From: Neorhizobium huautlense
GTDB lineage: Bacteria > Pseudomonadota > Alphaproteobacteria > Rhizobiales > Rhizobiaceae
Direction of reading: 5' to 3'
Assembly: GCF_030811685.1 (NCBI RefSeq)
Contig: NZ_JAUSRF010000010.1
Location: 62,001-126,000, forward strand
Length of the DNA stretch: 64,000 nt
Shown here piece after piece: positions 62,828 through 64,000 of the stretch. The translations under genes were made by a program, and so were the position numbers. The notes beneath the pieces are model-generated. The model had not been told where the DNA came from. It saw only the letters and a program-made list of their open reading frames with translations, and did not search any database. Position 1 is the stretch's first letter. Each line of letters opens with the position of its first letter.

Positions 62828-63594
62828 TCGGCGGCGTCTTTCGTTTTGCGGCGTTTGTATTTGATCGTGTCGAAGCGGGCCGAGAGCGCGTCGTAGAGCA
62901 GTAGGCGGCCGATCAGCGGCTCTCCGGTGCCAGTGATCACCTTGATCGCCTCCATGGCCATCAGCGTGCCGATGACGCCGGTCAGCGCACCGATCACGCC
63001 GGTCTCCGCACAGGCGGGCACCAGCCCCTCCGGCGGTTTTTGCGGAAACAGGTCGCGATAGGTCGGCAAAAGCACACCGTCCGGCCCGGTCTCATAGGGT
63101 TTCAGCACCGTCACCGAACCGTCAAAGCGGCCAACAGCCCCCGTCACCAGCGGAATGCGCGCCGCTTCCGCCGCATCAGCGGCCATATAGCGGGTGTCAA
63201 AGTTGTCGGATCCGTCAATCAGCAGATCGAATTTTTGCAGATGATTTGCCGCCCAGACGTTTGAAAACCGCTCCTCGAACGTAATCACCCGCACATGCGG
63301 GTTCAGCCGGGCAATCGTCTTGCGTGCGCTCGCCGTCTTTTCCTCGCCCACCGTGCCAGTGTCATGAATCACCTGCCGTTGCAGGTTGGAAAGCGAAACA
63401 TGGTCGCCATCGGCAAAGGCCAGCGTGCCGATGCCGGCGGCGGCCAGATACAGCAGAACCGGCGCGCCAAGGCCACCGGCGCCGATCACCATCACCCGCG
63501 CGTTTTTCAGCGCCTGCTGCCCCGTGCCGCCGATTTCCGGCAGCAGGATATGACGGCGATAGCGTTCGATTTCTTCCGTGGTCAGTGCGTCCAT
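62824..63594 (-). CDS. moeB: MoeB/ThiF/HesA-type adenylyltransferase
   Basis: The 256-residue E1-like enzyme activates the C-terminus of a sulfur-carrier protein (MoaD or ThiS) by adenylation. It has ARVMVIGAGGLGAPVLLYLA (about 29-48), the substrate-binding Arg/Asp region DGSDNFDTRYMAADA, and ACAETGVIGALTGVIGTLMA. The zinc cysteines of E. coli MoeB are replaced (PTYRDLFP instead of CYRCLFP, and no C-terminal CxxC), so it belongs to the zinc-less subgroup. No moaD or thiS is adjacent, so MoeB versus ThiF is not settled. Confidence 0.85.
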   Translation of the reverse strand: MDALTTEEIERYRRHILLPEIGGTGQQALKNARVMVIGAGGLGAPVLLYLAAAGIGTLAFADGDHVSLSNLQRQVIHDTGTVGEEKTASARKTIARLNPHVRVITFEERFSNVWAANHLQKFDLLIDGSDNFDTRYMAADAAEAARIPLVTGAVGRFDGSVTVLKPYETGPDGVLLPTYRDLFPQKPPEGLVPACAETGVIGALTGVIGTLMAMEAIKVITGTGEPLIGRLLLYDALSARFDTIKYKRRKTKDAAE

Positions 63595-63633
63595 GACACT
63601 ATCCTACCACCGGCACACGGTTTGAATAGCGGT

Positions 63634-64000
63634 TCATCCCGCAATGCCGCCATGCTCGACGGTCAGGAACTGTGCGCGTTCGCCCAGTGCCGAAAACATC
63701 TCGCGGTCGGTGCCGGTCATGAAAGCCTGCCCGCCGAGATCATGCACCAGATCGAACAATGCCGCCCGCCGGCCTTCGTCCAGATGCGCGGCAATCTCAT
63801 CTAGCAGCAGAACCGGGGCGTATCCTGTCATGTTGGCGGTCAGCCGCGCATGCGCCAGAATCAGCCCCACCAGCAGTGCCTTCTGCTCGCCGGTGGAGCA
63901 GCGTGCCGCATCCATATCCTTGTCGCGGTGGCGCACCAGCAGGTCCACACGGTGCGGCCCGGTCAATGTGCGGCCGGCGGCAGCATCGCGACGACGCCCC
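63634..64000 (-). CDS. recF: DNA replication and repair protein RecF, 5' part outside the window
   Basis: Only the C-terminal ~122 residues of this SMC-like ATPase (normally ~360-380) are present; the frame is open to the right edge. Visible are the GRTLTGPHRVDLLV segment (reads through the edge), the signature STGEQKALLVGLILAHARL and Walker B PVLLLDEIAAHLD. RecF loads RecA at gaps with RecO and RecR; recR is about 16 kb away in this window. It lies 39 nt upstream of the MoeB/ThiF gene on the same strand. Confidence 0.95.
   Translation of the reverse strand, partial: GRRRDAAAGRTLTGPHRVDLLVRHRDKDMDAARCSTGEQKALLVGLILAHARLTANMTGYAPVLLLDEIAAHLDEGRRAALFDLVHDLGGQAFMTGTDREMFSALGERAQFLTVEHGGIAG

Overview
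This is a chromosomal window from an alphaproteobacterium of the Rhizobiaceae, most likely the Agrobacterium/Rhizobium group. The evidence is the gene content and order: fabA-fabB-fabI next to an Irr-type Fur regulator, cmk-rpsA with a TIGR02300 protein, rimP-nusA-ylxR-infB, dnaX-ybaB behind the SRP RNA gene, kdsB-pheA with a membrane-anchored cytochrome c, and rpiA with a DUF2059 protein. The DNA is GC-rich with strong third-position bias, which is why long antisense reading frames shadow most genes. I see no transposase, phage gene or CRISPR array.

Layout. 1-7.1 kb: the 3' end of pnp, an RsmC-like methyltransferase, an EEP phosphatase/nuclease, a HicAB toxin-antitoxin pair and the fabA-fabB-fabI operon (minus strand). 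7.4-11.4 kb: irr, a small exported protein, a DUF1275 membrane protein, an alpha/beta hydrolase, a MarR-type regulator and a 3-methyladenine glycosylase. 11.5-21.8 kb: a divergent amino-sugar locus. One arm is murQ, an ABC importer, an oxidoreductase and the transporter ATPase; the other is a BadF-type kinase, a GntR regulator, a NagB-II-like SIS protein and nagA. Together they could import N-acetylmuramic acid and/or N-acetylglucosamine and convert it to fructose-6-phosphate. 21.8-29.5 kb: a CxxC-cluster protein, tRNA-Ala(GGC), a TIGR02300 protein, cmk, rpsA, two large unrecognised proteins and an RNase D. 29.6-34.3 kb: a small RNA with three anti-Shine-Dalgarno loops (alpha-r14/NfeR1 type), a periplasmic alkaline phosphatase with a candidate Pho box, and a DUF3299 + LolD-like ATPase + FtsX-like permease set whose permease carries a long histidine-rich loop. 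34.3-44.4 kb: an Ldh-type dehydrogenase, exbB-exbD-tonB, and the rimP-nusA-ylxR-infB translation/transcription operon with a terminator-like element in its leader. 44.5-64 kb: an MFS transporter, lytic transglycosylase, recR, PagL-like outer-membrane deacylase, LysE exporter, ybaB, dnaX, SRP RNA, HIT protein, nudC, pheA, kdsB, cytochrome c, AEC permease, gph, rpiA, DUF2059, a probable 6S RNA, a PfkB kinase, an SH3 protein, a D-2-hydroxyacid dehydrogenase, GNAT, a MoeB/ThiF protein and the 3' end of recF.

The most notable points are: (1) the triple anti-SD small RNA next to alkaline phosphatase; (2) the histidine-rich ABC set, a plausible metal-handling system; (3) an ABC-fed MurNAc/GlcNAc catabolic locus with matched operator-like repeats; (4) separation of infB from the rbfA-truB-rpsO-pnp block, best explained by an inversion; (5) absence of aroA from its usual place before cmk; (6) two long, low-complexity Rhizobiaceae-type proteins of unknown role; and (7) a terminator-like element in the rimP-nusA-infB leader.
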